Of a DNA stretch of 64,000 nt, positions 35,331 to 49,200 are shown one piece after another. A program made the position numbers and the translations under genes. How positions within the stretch are numbered: the stretch's first letter is position 1; every line of letters starts with the position of its first letter. Source of the stretch: Tachypleus tridentatus (lineage: Eukaryota; Arthropoda; Merostomata; Xiphosura; Limulidae); the NCBI RefSeq assembly GCF_004210375.1, contig NC_134834.1:158305290-158369289 (forward strand), written 5' to 3'. A model generated the notes under the pieces. It was given only the letters and a program-made list of their open reading frames with translations. It had not been told where the DNA came from and did not search any database.

Positions 35331-35861
35331 TTTTTAATTGGAGTACAAATAATAAAGAAAGGGAAATTTCGGTGCCCACTGACCCCACCCACCATAGAGC
35401 CTTAGGAGGGAACGCACTACAATATCAAACAAGGATACTGCAGCAACGCCAGGGTTTCTGGAGCACTATACCCAAACACCATCATCAGAGATAATATCTA
35501 CAACACCTGTTGAGAACATCCAACACTGGTAGTTGGTTAACCCTAGCACGAGTGGACCAACCGACTGACCCAAGGGAGGCCACCCAAAGGCTGCCCGTCT
35601 ACAGGAATTCAAGGCCGAAGTGGTGTGTTAGGGTTGGATTCTTCAACCACTAGGATCCTCTCCTCCCCTTCACGGTTACCACGCACAGCAAACACATAGG
35701 TGGATGTTAAGATCGCAGAGGACGTAAGCTGAAAAACAGAACCTTCCCTGGGAGGCCCCCTCACCATGTACAGGAATCCAACAGAATAGTACAGCCATGC
35801 TATAGTTCAAACAAAATAAATTGTATATCTCTCCCATAGACATACACACCATTATCTGTTT

Positions 35862-36048
35862 TAAACTTCACAGTTACTCTTGGGCTACCTGCACTAGCCA
35901 TGCCCAATATAGTTGTGATAGACTGAAAAACAGTTAGTCAACACCACCAACATTATAATGCCTCCCACAGCTGAAAGGGTGAGCACATTCAGTAGCAGGG
36001 ATTTGAACCTGCAAGCTCAGTGTTCTAACCACTAGGGCAACATTGCCT
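35862..36048 (-). repeat. SINE-T degenerate copy
   Basis: GGGATTTGAACCTGC as box B. The body is partly deleted around the GCCAACTCTT block. Confidence 0.7.
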
Positions 36049-36160
36049 TAAACTTACACAAATCTCAGCTGTTTTGATTTAATTTTATTATAACAGATTC
36101 AAAGTTAACTGAAACAAATTCTTTCTCTCGGAGAAACTATCTTATGTAGTGAAATCTACA

Positions 36161-36975
36161 TACACACTTATGCAAATTAATTTTAACAGGACGGAAAATT
36201 ACGATTTTTTCATTTTTTTTGTGTTTTATTTCTGAGAATCCAAAAATTACTCACAAATTAATACATGATATGGCACCTTTATTTTTCAGATCATTAATCT
36301 GATTTGGCATCAAGTCCACGAGTTGACTGCAATCTTTACTCATTTTGGATTGAGGTACCACACCTCAATTAGCTTATCTTTCGTAGTACAGTCTTTTCTC
36401 CGAAGTATTTCTTTACAAATCACCCAAAGATTTTCAACTGGATTTAAGTCCAGAGAGTTTCCAAGCCAGTCCAGCACCTTTATTCGCATTGCAGTCATAA
36501 AATTCTCACAAGTTTCAGTGTTGCACAGAGCCAGATCTTGCTGAAAAATGCTAGATCCATCTGTAAATCTTTTTTTCAATTCTGGAACGACTCTTCTCTG
36601 CAAAACTTCGATGAACTGTGGTCCTCGCATCATACCTTCTACGATATGTAAGCCTCTGATGCCATAGTAGCTGAAAAAGCCCCAAAACATCTTCAAGGGA
36701 TGTTTTTTTAAGAACTGATTGATGCAAGATTCTCGAAGTTTCTCACCTGGAGATCTGCAAACATGAAGACTTCTTTGACACTGTATGAAGAAATGAGTCT
36801 TGTCACTGAATAACACCTTCCTCCATTTTCTTACGTCCAGTTCTTGTATTTCAGACCCCACCGATACCGTTTTTTCTTTATTGAGTTGGTAAGTTTTTGG
36901 GCTGGTCTCCTTGCCCTTCTAACGCAATTTTGAATGACATAATATTCCTCAAAATTTCGTCATATATCCCAAATA
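36161..36975 (-). mobile_element. Truncated Tc1-like transposon
   Basis: The left end reads CATACACACTTATGCAAATT, like Tc1-type termini. The transposase 5' half and the other inverted repeat are missing beyond about 36975. Confidence 0.75.
36340..36960 (-). pseudogene. Tc1-like (DD34E family) transposase fragment
   Basis: Open from 36861 to 36340: KWRKVLFSDKTHFFIQCQRS holds the first Asp, SIFQQDLALCNTE the second, LDLNPVENLW the Glu. Spacing between second Asp and Glu is 33 instead of 34, so a codon was lost. A degenerate upstream continuation reaches about 36960. The DNA-binding half is absent. Confidence 0.88.
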
Positions 36976-37299
36976 TAGATCAGCCATACTGCAAAACACA
37001 GCTAATGATGCCGTGTGCGTGAAAAAATGACTATTAAAGGAAATAAGTTGGTCCATCTTATAAGTTGCTTATAAAAGTGTGCAAATGCCACTCATAGTAA
37101 ACAATATTAAAGGAGCAGAACAATAATAATTCTATAGCATCTAATAAAGAAAAAAAAACAATGTTGGTTGTCCTAACAAAATTTATATTTTTATATTCAA
37201 AAATATAACCCTCTAAAGAGTATTTGATTCCACAGTAATGAGAACTGGTACAGTTCAAATCTGTTGGCTCCCTTGTAATTCCTTCTTTAGGATGGACCC

Positions 37300-37395
37300 A
37301 ATCAGGCTGATGAGAGTTGAGGTAGCTTGAATTTCGTATTTCTTAGCATCAACCAACTACTGATGAAAGCTTATGCAGCTTGAAATTGCATAGTT
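37300..37395 (+). ncRNA. Two tandem hammerhead-like motifs
   Basis: CTGATGA at 37307 and 37360, 53 nt apart, each followed after ten bases by AGCTTGAA. In the second, AAGCT/AGCTT gives a five-pair stem II and the core GAAA is complete. The first has GAAT. Stem I is not convincing in either. Confidence 0.3.
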
Positions 37396-39917
37396 GTCAT
37401 GTGGGTTTTGCTGCCTAATGTTTGATATTTTATTTTCAAACACAAAACACTACTGAGTCTTTACTCTTAAAAAGAATTAACATGTATTCAGTGTTTCTTT
37501 ACATATTTATTCTAAACATAACTGTATAGTACAAAATATCATTCACAAGGTGTATGTACAAAACTGTCACAAAAAAAAAGAAAAAGGTATCACTTGCTGA
37601 TGACAAAACCAGACACAGAAATGGCCCCTAAACTTCCAATGTCTCAGTAACATTAAACAAACATTCTTCTCTTAGAACAGAGCAATCTACACAAAAAAAT
37701 GTTGGAAACAATCTTAATTTGCACGAAGCTACTTGTGAATAAAGTTACACAGCAAAAGTTGAAATAAAGTCTGCTATAATAACATACCAGTAATTATACT
37801 ACCTTATAACTGTTCACTGTTAAAAGTAAGACTGGTAATACACTATACTTCAGTTATATCTTAAGAGTTACATATGAACTTTCAATACAATAATAATTTT
37901 TACAACACTTGTTCAGACTTGTAATAGCCAATACAAAATACTTTTTATTCTTTACAGCAGACTGCAAACCTACCAAAATATTTAAGTCAAACATTGCAGA
38001 GAAAGTGGAGTAAGCTAATAAACCATTTATACCATATATAAGGCCAATATTTATGTACAATTCATGTAATTGAAACACAAACTATAACTTTTGATTTCAT
38101 GAAGTAACAAGTTTGTCACATGAACAAACATGTATTACATTTAATTAAGACAAACAATGCCAGCCTTACTCTGCTAAAAATTTATCCCTAATATCAGAAT
38201 ATTTTCCCACGTAAAATAATGGCAGAAAATGCTAAATTGGGGAAGAATCCTGGCACTCACAACAACAAAATTCTCAATAAGTAACACAATTACACACTGG
38301 CACTTAATAGTAACAATGCTTTGCAACCCATGCTCAACAGCTTTCATCTAAAGGCACAAGACCACACTAAGTAATGTACATGGAATATTACATGAAATTA
38401 TCAAGAACCTCTCTTTGAAGCTTCATTCTTGAAAAAAACTCATTGAATAAGAAAAACTTTTAATTACATTCAGTGGACAAAAACCCAAAACTGCAATGAA
38501 TGTAGAAATTTTACAAAAGATATACTAAATTTCCAATAAAAGTATATCAAAACATACAATTAAATTTCATATTTTGAGACACAAAAACCAGTTTGTTTAC
38601 TTCATATGGCTTTCAGAGAAAAGTGACTAGATCTTATGTGGAAAAAAAATACCTCAAAAATATGTTGTTACAAAATAAAGTATACCTTTTTACTTTAAAT
38701 TTAAAAAACAACTAAAGACATTTGTTCAATGTTAATGTATACATTTTAAAATTCTTTCCTAGATTTGTTTTTTAGAGGAAACTTTGAGCACATTTATAAA
38801 TAGTCTTGATACTGAAACATCAAAAATGGTACTGCATTTTCACATTCTTAATAGACAGTCTAGTGAGATTAAGTTACAAGACTGAGTTGCAATGAAACTG
38901 AATAGTAACATTTTATTCTGTAGCTATGCATAAATAGAAATATATAAAAATCCATTCCACTTTCCTATTAAATATTTGGTTAATTAAAAACTAAGCAACA
39001 AAACTACTTTCAAACACATTTTGGTGAATTTTTTTTTACCTTAAACCATTTGTATTAGAAAGTTACAAAATGTTAATTGATAATTAAGCAACAAAATTAC
39101 TTACTAACACATTTTGGTGAAAAGTTTTCTAATACAAATGGTTTAATATAAACATATTGTCCTTCAACACAGTTTTAAATTTCTAGACAATACTTCTAGT
39201 AAGTATGTACTAATTAAAAAATTGTATTCATTGTAAAAGGCAAAGCTAGGCATATATGCATGAAATGTTTTGGTTGACAAACCAACACAAACTCTGCCAA
39301 ATTACATACTTTATATGACAATGTCTTCAATCATTAATACTTAAAAGCTACTCAAAATAAATCTGCTTTCAACGAAAAAGCAAAAAACTAAGAAACTTAA
39401 CATTATTCTAACCCATTTCTTTGTTTTAGTTTCAATTATAAAGTTTAAGAAAATTTAAAAATGACAAAATAATCCCAAATCCTAAGTTATTTTACTTTCA
39501 GGCTTTTTAATGTATAAATAATGTACAAAAAATTATCAATAAAACTTAATTATGAGACAGAAATTAATAAAAATTCAGTCTAGTCTATATACAAGTTCAA
39601 GTTGCTAGGGGCAAAGTAACTCCACCTGTGGTACAGAATATCAACTAACAAGTACAGAAGAGAAAACATTACCTATATTCATCATTTATGGTGACCAATG
39701 TTTGTAAAACACAGTAATCTCTTGTAACAAAATTTAAAAAAAGAAATAAAATGTCCAGTACTTTTTATTACTCATTGCAAAAAATACTTAAGATGAATAT
39801 CATAGAATGATGACACAGGGCCTGCAAGTATATTGCCTTTTTTACACACAGATTATTAAGTATTCCATGCTATAAAAGCCAAAAAAAAACACCTATTAAC
39901 ATTTATATAACTAATGG
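37396..39917 (-). other. Cdk9: Probable Cdk9 3' UTR and downstream flank
   Basis: About 2.5 kb of very AT-rich sequence without SINEs, unlike the rest of the window. It lies directly after the Cdk9 stop. Several AATAAA-type signals occur on the minus strand, including one near 37506, so the transcript end cannot be fixed from sequence. It includes a 21-bp inverted repeat (39041-39061 with 39126-39146). Confidence 0.4.
39041..39146. repeat. 21-bp perfect inverted repeat downstream of Cdk9
   Basis: 39041-39061 and 39126-39146 are exact reverse complements across a 64-nt loop. A diverged direct repeat with ACACATTTTGGTGAA overlaps at 39014 and 39107. Confidence 0.8.
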
Positions 39918-40205
39918 TCAAAAGACTCTGTCATGGTATTGTCCATCAGCTGCTGAAGGTGGCATACCCTTCTGATGACCAGGTTGACCAGCATGAGGCT
40001 GTTGCACAACTCTTCTCCTAGGTGGGGCTAGATATTCAAACATAGACTGAGTGTGTTGAGATAACATCTTGGCCAACTCACATGGCATTGGATCTGTCCA
40101 GAAGAAGTCATGGTTCAAAGCATTGTCACTATCAATTCTTTTATTTGGATCTAATGTCAGAAGCTTGTCCAACAGATCTAGGGCATAAGGATCCTTGACA
40201 TAGGC
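39918..40205 (-). CDS. Cdk9: Cdk9 coding exon 7 and stop
   Basis: 288 bp. Starts [20 protein letters not shown] directly after TTTATTCAG. It continues through [10 protein letters not shown] and [10 protein letters not shown] to a Gln/Gly/Pro-rich tail ending RVF and TGA at 39918-39920. Confidence 0.96.
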   Translation of the reverse strand, partial: AYVKDPYALDLLDKLLTLDPNKRIDSDNALNHDFFWTDPMPCELAKMLSQHTQSMFEYLAPPRRRVVQQPHAGQPGHQKGMPPSAADGQYHDRVF

Positions 40206-43200
40206 CTGAATAAAATGTAAGATACTCAAAAAATAATCTTTCATAGGAAAGGATATTTCAGTCATATTTTAAAATATAAAATACTATATTAAGATATTCA
40301 AAACCCATTTTTAAAAAAAATCAAATTTCATATTAAATGACGAAAAGTCAGAGATGGCATATTAAATCTCAAAAAATACTATACATGTGGAACCTTTATA
40401 AAAGAACATTTAAAATAACCATCATCTTCTCATATATCTAGACTTATCACTGTACTTACCCTAAGTCTCTCTTTCACTTTCCTCTTCTGACCTTTAGGAA
40501 GGTCCAATTTATTATAGAACTCAAGTTTTTCTACGCCGGGCCACGTCTCTGGTGATATAGATCCACAAAGCTGGCTTATTAGAGTTAACTGATGTTGTTC
40601 TGTGCTTCCCTAAAAGAAAGTTCAAAACAATAATAAATCAGATCAAACAGTATTTATGCTCTTCAAATAACTATAAAAATGTTTGTGAAAATAAAACATT
40701 TTATTTTGATAACACCAAGGTACATTTTCAAAGACAAATATACAGTTTTCAGAAAAGTTTTTGATTATAAATATTAGTCCAATGTTAGTCACACTTGTTT
40801 ACTTCCATCATTGAAATATAACATGCATAGTACTTCACACCCATTTTGCTCAGCTGTTTATTTCACAGTAATTTCAAATTCCAAACACTGCACAACACTC
40901 TTTCAATCACAAGCACATAGCATTATGTGACAACAGTGATCTAATCAAAATAACTAATAATCTTCCAATTCACTGTATTTAAATATCCAGTGGTTACAGC
41001 AAGTGGAAAATTATTAAAATAGATGGACAACTCTGACAGAGCAAGGTGGAGCTTGGGCCAAAACCTCAATACTGAGCCTTTAGGCAGTTTCCCTAGGAGG
41101 GTCCAGGGGCAATACTCCCCTTTAAAATTTAAAAAAAATCATGATTATCAGAAACATTTTCTTCAAACAACAATATGAATGAAAATAACAAAAGGTAATA
41201 AGCTTTTAATGTTATAATACACATCTCTAAGCTACATTTGCACTAAGAGTGTAATACTTTGTATAAATAACAAATGGTTTCCTCCAGCTCTTTGATAATG
41301 CCTATGAAATAAATTAAACTAGTAAAAATTTGAAAATGACTTTTTATTTATGTGTTGCAATTTACTAACTTAATCAGTTACAGTGTGATTATGTTCCATT
41401 ACACAGAAAATGGACATTATGCAATACCTATGACTGAACGACTGCAATAAATACAAATATTTTATACTTTCATTGTTTCTTATGTGCTTGAAAGCATTAG
41501 AAACAGCTTCTAAATTCTTTCAAAGCAACTTTCTTATGAAAAAGAGAAACTCAAAAAGTTGCAGTTAAAATTAGTTACTGTGTCACTCTAGGACAAAAAA
41601 TAAAAAATCAGAAGGAAAGAAATATACAACAAAGTAGTTAGGTATTCAGCACTTAATGAAAAGCCGACACTTATTCTAAAGGAACTCAGTGAGCAATGTA
41701 AGTTATTCAAAAAGTCATTGCAACTTCTTTGGTTTATACCATTACTATAAAAAATTATGTTGTTCAACAGAATTAAAATACAAGTAGTAATTACTGTTAT
41801 TTAAGAGTTCCCATAAAAAACATTCACACTCAACTGAAGTTTACAGAACTAATCTTAAAAACATTTAGGTGTGAAGAACCATGATACTTATTTTTATTGA
41901 CAATTTTAAGATTGACATAAAACCAGTTTTTTAACCTTTCTAAACAATAAAAAAATTGTGGTTGTAGAATCAAAACTTATTTTATTGTATTGTAGCTCAG
42001 CCTAGCACACTTTATTAAACAGGCATGCTTTTACAGATTTATAGTACAATACCTAAAAATATTATTTGCAGTGCAAGAAACACAAACACACCTGCATGAT
42101 TGGACTACGTGTCCACATCTCTGCCATAATACATCCAGCTCCCCACATATCAACAGGAGGTCCATAGTTTCTCTCACCAAGCAACAGTTCAGGTGGCCGA
42201 TACCAAAGAGTTACAACACGATTTGTATAGCGATTTGGTTGGCTTGTTTTGCTGATGCTAAAAGCCCTCGCTAAACCAAAATCTGCCAGTTTCAAAACTC
42301 CATTTTTTGTAATAAGAATATTTGCAGCCTTCATATCACTGAAAAAAAATGTATATAATTTGGTTATGAAAGTTTTATAATGCTTTAATGAAAATGTTAC
42401 ACATTTTGTTTTCTAGTTTAAATGTTTATAAAAGTTGTATGATACTTAATAGAAACATCTTTTTGGTTGATTTATGTTTGTTGAAACTATTTTGACCATT
42501 ACGTTCAGCATTTTTAATACTATACATACGTTAAGTACTATCTAAATCATACTTCACTTGTAGCTTTTGGTACAAATTATACTCACAATTTGTAGTAAAA
42601 TATTTGGTATGTAAAGATGGCAATTTTTATAAAACATCAACTGTAAATTAAATATACAAAATGCCTTTCAAATCAAAGAACAGATGCAAAATTGGTGCTT
42701 TAAACCATGTATTCTATCATTTCAGAAAACAGATAAAGAAATTGACATACATGTACTATTTTTTTTGTTAGTTTAATATTTGCTAATTACAAATATGTTT
42801 TCTTTTGTAATAAAATCAAAATCTACAAGATTGAAAGTGTAAATAAAGATGTGGCACAGGTACTTACCGATGAAGAATTTTGTTACTGTGAATGAAATAT
42901 AGACCATTTAACAACTGTTGCATAACTTTCTTGATTTCTCCAAGAGAAAACTTCACATTGACATTGCTTAGAAGACCAGCCAAGTCATGTTCACAAAAAT
43001 CAAACACGAGGTAAAAAGTTGCTTTGTAACGATTGAAAGGAGTGGCTAAAAATAAAAATGTTCTATCTAGGTCAACTGTGTTGAAAAATGTCTATATTAA
43101 AACTTCAGAAATATGTGATGTTTTACAGAATAAATTATTTTCAACAAAATTTTCAGTATGAACAAAAATTGTTATTAAACTACTAACCTATAACTGAGTA

Positions 43201-46200
43201 TTAAATAATATAAATACTACAAAGTAAAAGTTGACAAATACAACTGTGTAAAACAAGGAATTGCTCTAAATCCACTTTAATGATATCAGAAAAACATGCA
43301 AACTCAATAAGTCTTGATACAAAATGGTAAAAACCCTATAACCCAAGCACTTTTGAAAGATGGACCTTTTTTCTTCAGGAGCAAACTGGGAAACAAAGCC
43401 CACCTTTCAAAAGTGCTTGGGTTGCACAGTTTTTATCACTTTGTATCTAAATCCACTTTATTATCAAAACATAGAACATTAACTCATTGTTAATTTCTGT
43501 TAATTTTTTTCTTAATTCATTCATGTTCCTTTTCCTGTTTGTTATTTTTTTAATATATCTATTTAAGATATTTTGTTAATTTTGATTTAACATAAAATGT
43601 TTTTGTTTGACAAGATTTATTATTTATCTTGAAACAAACAGTAATATAAATGTTTAAGAGTGGCATAATAAATAAAACATGAACAAACCTTTTGTCCTAC
43701 AGATTTCAATTAGATTTACTACATTCTCATGGTTCAGAAGCTGTAAGATCTTTATCTCCCTCAAAGCTGTAATGGGGAACTAAAAACACACAAATATAAA
43801 CAAACAGTAAAACATACTACCAAAAACTAATAAAATTAATCCACTGTACAACTGTATAAGAAAGCAAGTTCTAATAGTTTAATATTTAAGCTTTGAATTG
43901 TATTAAATTTAGTGTTTCTAATCCCTTAACCCTTTCACAATGGGTCAGGGTTCAAAGACCATATCCGTTTGTTGACTTGCATTCAAAATTTTATTGTACT
44001 GCTATTTTATAAATTTATGTTAATAAGTCTGGAATCACATCATACATTATAATTCAAACCTTAATATTATATATCAGCAAATATCTTAATTTAAAAGTAA
44101 ATATTAAAAGAACACACAAAGATTTTATTGAGTCACATAGTATGAAGAATGTAGTGCTGTTTAAAATTAAATGTTTGTGATATCAAATTACTGAGTCAAT
44201 AGTTTTGTATCAGTTAGGTACCCAAATTACTAATACAAGGTCTGTTCAAAAAATACGTGGACTGACGTCATAAAACAAAATGTACTTTATTTAGAAGTTA
44301 CAGGTCTGGAACCCCTTCAAAGTACTCTCCTCCCAATGCACACACTTATCCCAATGTGTTTCCACTTGTTGAAACAGTCCTGGTGCGCTTCTTTTGTAAT
44401 GTCCTCCAGCTCCTTAAATTAGCATTTGCCTTAATCTCGGAATCGTCTCAAATCTTCCCTTTCAAGGGTCTTTTGAGTTTGGGGAACAAGAAAAGATCGC
44501 AAGGAGCAAGGTCAGGTGAGTAGGGGGGGGGGAAAAGAACAATGATCGAGTGTTTGGCCAAAAACTCACGAGTTCTAAGGGCTGAATGGGCTGGAGCGTT
44601 GTCGTGATGAAAAAACCAGTCGCCACTCCTCCACATTTCTGGCCTTTTGTGATGGATGGCATCCCTCAGATGTTTCAGAACTTCAATGTAGTAAGTCTGG
44701 TTCACTGTGGAGCCTTCAGGGAGGTACTCATGGTGAACAACACCCTTAGCATCGAAGAAAACTGTCAGCATCACCTTGACCTTGGATCAAACTTGGCGAG
44801 CTTTTTTGGGTCTGGGAAATGTTTCACCCATCCACTGGGACGATTGGACCTTTGTTTCAATGTCATAACCATAAACCCATGATTCATCACCTGTTATGAT
44901 CCTTGACAAGAAGTTTTCATCTTCTTCTAAACGATCAAACAGTTCCTGACAAACCTGTACGCGATGGGCTTTTTGTTCGTCCATCATCAGGCGTAGCACA
45001 AATTTCGCAGCAACACGGTGCATCTTCAATTTTTTGGTCAAAATCTCGTAACAAGATCCAACTGAGATCCCACACTCTTCAGCAAGCTCCCTGACAGTCA
45101 GATGTCGATTTGCCCACACCAGGGTGTTGATTTTGTCAACATGTGGGTCATCAGTTGACATGGAAGGACGTCCAGGATGCTCATCATCTTCAATGGACTG
45201 TTGACCATCCTTAAAACGTTCATGTCACTTGAAACATGCCGTACGCTTCATAGAAACTTTTGCTATGCTTAACACGGCTTACGGTGATGTCGCAGATTTT
45301 CCCAAGTTTAACACAAAATTTCACAGCAAGTAGTTGCTCCTTCAGGTCATTCATTCTGAAATCCGCCAAATGAAAAAAATTGCACTTCATTTAAAATCGC
45401 ATAGCTAATACACAAATGAAGATATCTGCAATTGGGAAATGTCATCGTAATCAGCTGATCTGTGCGAACCTAGCGACACCAAGCGGATTCCCCTGGAACC
45501 AACTGGAGCCGCGTAATTCAAACAGTCCGCATATTTTTTTAACAGACCTCGTATTATCAAGCAAACATATACAATTAGAGCCACATATATCTATTTTGCT
45601 GAGATATGTCTTGTGTACTGAATTAAACACAATAGCCCCATTCAACCCCTTCTTTACATTTAAATGGTCCCTTATATATACACTTACTTCAATATTTTAC
45701 ATGTGAATAACCAATCAACAGCTTAGAATATCCCCAGAGTAGTTTTCCCTGCCATTTTAACCTTTGAAAATGCTACAACATTCTTTCAATCCAAGATTTA
45801 AATGAGGTAAGTGTTGTCTTTTGTCTACTCAAAGTTTCATAGTTTTTAAAATCTAAGAAAATCTTAGTCATTAAGCATAATAAATTATAGTGGAATTATA
45901 TGGTATCAGTGTAGTTACTTATTTCTTTAGCTATTCAAGATTTGTTTATATCCTCCACATGCAAAATTTTAAAAGGCTTAGCAATCTACGCCCAGCAACG
46001 AGTAAAAAGGTCATAGTGAAAAGAGATAATTGTTTGCTATACTTCTTGATTTATTGTTCTATACTTTAAAAACATAGCTTTCATAATTTATTTCTTAATA
46101 GTAATAATCTATATACATATATATAAACGATATGTGACCATATATTACAAAATACTAGTCCACTAAAGCACAGCCAAGACAAAAGACTGTCAATACAATC

Positions 46201-49200
46201 TTATTATAGACAACTTTTGAAAACAATTAGTTCATTTCCTCACTGCTGCAACACAGAGTTATTAGACACTAGCACTAAAAGTTAGGTTACTTAGGAATGC
46301 ATAAATTTGTTTTCATCAAAGGCTTAACAGAGCAAAACACTAACTTTACACTTACCCCTTCTTTTTCATTTTCCATGAGAACTTTCTTCAGGGCTACAAC
46401 TTTCTTTGTCTGTCTGTGTTTTGCTTTAAAAACTTCTCTATAAAGAGAAATAGCAAAAACTGATTTTAGATGTGGATGCAATTGTACATAAACTTCAAAA
46501 ACTGATCATTCTTTTCCAGACTTCTTTAATTAACAAGAACTTGTCACTTTCAGGATTTTTTTTCCCCATCATCACTCAACTATTGCTGTTGCAGAAATTC
46601 TAAAAAAGGTTTAGTAAAATTGTGTGTATCAGTTATCAAATAACATTCAATTGTTACATTATTTACTGAGTATTACTTCTTTGGAATCCACATAAAAAAA
46701 AAGATACTTTAATATTTTAGCACTAAGATGAGTTAAGTCAACTGGTTACTCAACTTCACTAAAGTTATAATTTTAGAACACATCAATATTTCCACAAACA
46801 ACACACATTTTAACATTTCTAAAACAAAGTAACCTTCACTCTTATTGTAATGGCTAATGATGGAATACTTTTTAGTTTCTCCTTCTCATGCCAGAAAGAC
46901 TTTTACACAACATGAATAATACAAAATAAATTAAAAAGTGTAAAGTGTTTAATAAGCTCACTAGATCTTTATCATTACCTAAATGGGTTTGGTTTGAATT
47001 TTGTGCAAAGCTACACAAGGGCTACCTACACTAGTCATCCCTATTTTAGCAGTTTAAGACTAGAGGGAAGGCAGCTTGTCACCACCACCCATCACCAACT
47101 CTTGGGCTACTCTTTTACCAATGAATAGTAGGATTGACCATCACATTATAATGCCCTCACAGCTGAAAGGAAGAGCATGTGTGGTGTGATGGGGATTCAA
47201 ACTTGGGACCCTCATGAGTCAAGTGCCTTAACCACCTGGCCATGCCAAGCCTAAATGGAGATGTTCTTAAGCTATATATTATCACTTTTTAATTTTAACA
47301 CTACAGATTTTTCCTTTAGCTCTTTCATTCCTGCTCTTTTGATATAATTGTTTATTTTTGGAGATATGAGTGTTAATCAAAGTAGAATAATCCAAAATGT
47401 ACCTTAAAGATGTTGGTAATTCTAAAATCCTGTTTATATTGATAATATTTCAGTTTTTAATGCAATTAAAATTTTTCAACCTGTATCATACATACATACT
47501 GCAATAGCACATTTAAATGTGGATTATTTCAGGTGTTACAATACGTATCAAACAAATAATTTGCTTCAGTGACTTTTTTTAAAAGCTTAAGTCTAACCTA
47601 AATCTTATAAGCTGAAAAACTTTGTTACTTATTCAAGGAAACCCAGAGAATGTCAATGAAAGAGCCATAACATGAGCTTTAAAGCTAATAAGTGTGGGTG
47701 TGTTTCAATAGGATCCTAGAAATTTCAAGTATTTTCTTTATTGTCAAAAGAGATCTTGGCGCTGTTTAAAAAATGAAAGAGGAAGAAAACTTGGATAATT
47801 TGGGGAAAAAAACAAGAGTAATGCAACACCAAGTTATATTTATAGGGATTTTTAACCTTAAAATGAGAAGGCTTTTCTAATCTTACATAAAACTAGCAAG
47901 ACCACATTCAGAATACTGTGACCAGTTTTGGTCCCTTTAGTGAGGATACCAGTTGCATTAATAGATAAAGTATGTTAAACCTAGATATTACACAAACATA
48001 GAATCTGGAATAATTGTTTTCATTTACCCTTGATATCATAGTCTCTCACCAGTTGATTTAATTGGTCTGTTCTAAATAAAAATTATTTGTTAAGCCTTTT
48101 GATTATTTTATTTGCATTACCATCCAAGCTGTGTGAAAGGTTAAAAACTGCTGATCTCCAAATTACCTCAAGCTGCTTTAGCACTTTGCCTTTAGTTTTA
48201 ATATATTAAGCACTATCTCTCTATTAGTTTCAATTTTATTTTTGTACAATGCATGCACACAAAACCTGTTATTATCAATTAGATATGTATAAACAATACA
48301 ACTTCGTACATGCTTACATGAAGAAAATGTTTTATTTTTTTCATGGTTATCAACTTTAAATTAATATATCTGAATAGCTTATAATTTTTTTATTTCTTAA
48401 TTTTTTCCAGTTTTATAAAATAAAGTATGAAATTTGAGAAAATAAACTAACCAATGGGAATTTTTTAAAACTACTCAGCTTTACAAAATAACAGATGCAA
48501 TATCCACAGATACTATGCATATATACTTCAAGTGAACATCATCTTGCACTCCAACTTACCAAGATTCTAAGTCAGACTGACAATCAATTCAAGGATTTCT
48601 CTAACACATCTCAATTTGTGTGAACAAACCTGCCAGATTTCATACACATACATCGAATAAATTTGAAATTATAAAACCAACATTCCTGCTCCAATACAAG
48701 TGGACCAAGCTTACACACATTTGGTTAATGATAACACTAAGCTAAATCAAACAAAAAGGAAGAATTACATTGCTTTAACACTAAAGTAAATTCAAGGTAC
48801 ACAGTATACATTTCAGTTAATACCAAATTTATTCAAAACCAGGCACAAAACTAAGGTCTATACTATGTAAAAACTACACTGACAAACACCACACCAACTT
48901 TATTTATAAAATGCAATGTAATAACTGCCACAACTTCTACATTGGAGAAACAAATAGAAAAATGGAAACCAGATTCAAAAAATACAAAAAGTCACCTTCA
49001 CACACTTTCAAACACTGGAAATCAAATAAATGCAACATAACCATAAAAAACACCTACATACTAAATGAAGAAACAAACATAAATGCAAAATTAAAGCCCA
49101 AAATAAACCAATACAAAGGAACACCTTTATACTTATATTAATAAACATAATCAAATATCTAAGCACATCCTCCAAATTCCTACACTCAGTTATACAACTG

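Larger units (their letters stand above)
31466..35820 (-). mobile_element. I-clade LINE, internally deleted
   Basis: Minus-strand non-LTR retrotransposon of about 4.35 kb: 5' leader (35820-35330), gag-like ORF1, reverse transcriptase, RNase H, C-terminal Cys/His segment, and a 3' UTR ending GTGCCATAAAAC plus AACC repeats at about 31466. RNase H places it in the I group of clades. No apurinic endonuclease is found between gag and reverse transcriptase. Confidence 0.85.

Noticed and set aside
37590-37625. CTGATGA...GAAA downstream of Cdk9
   Set aside because: The bases between cannot form stem II.
44586-44882. Plus-strand frame in the mariner element
   Set aside because: Antisense shadow of the transposase.
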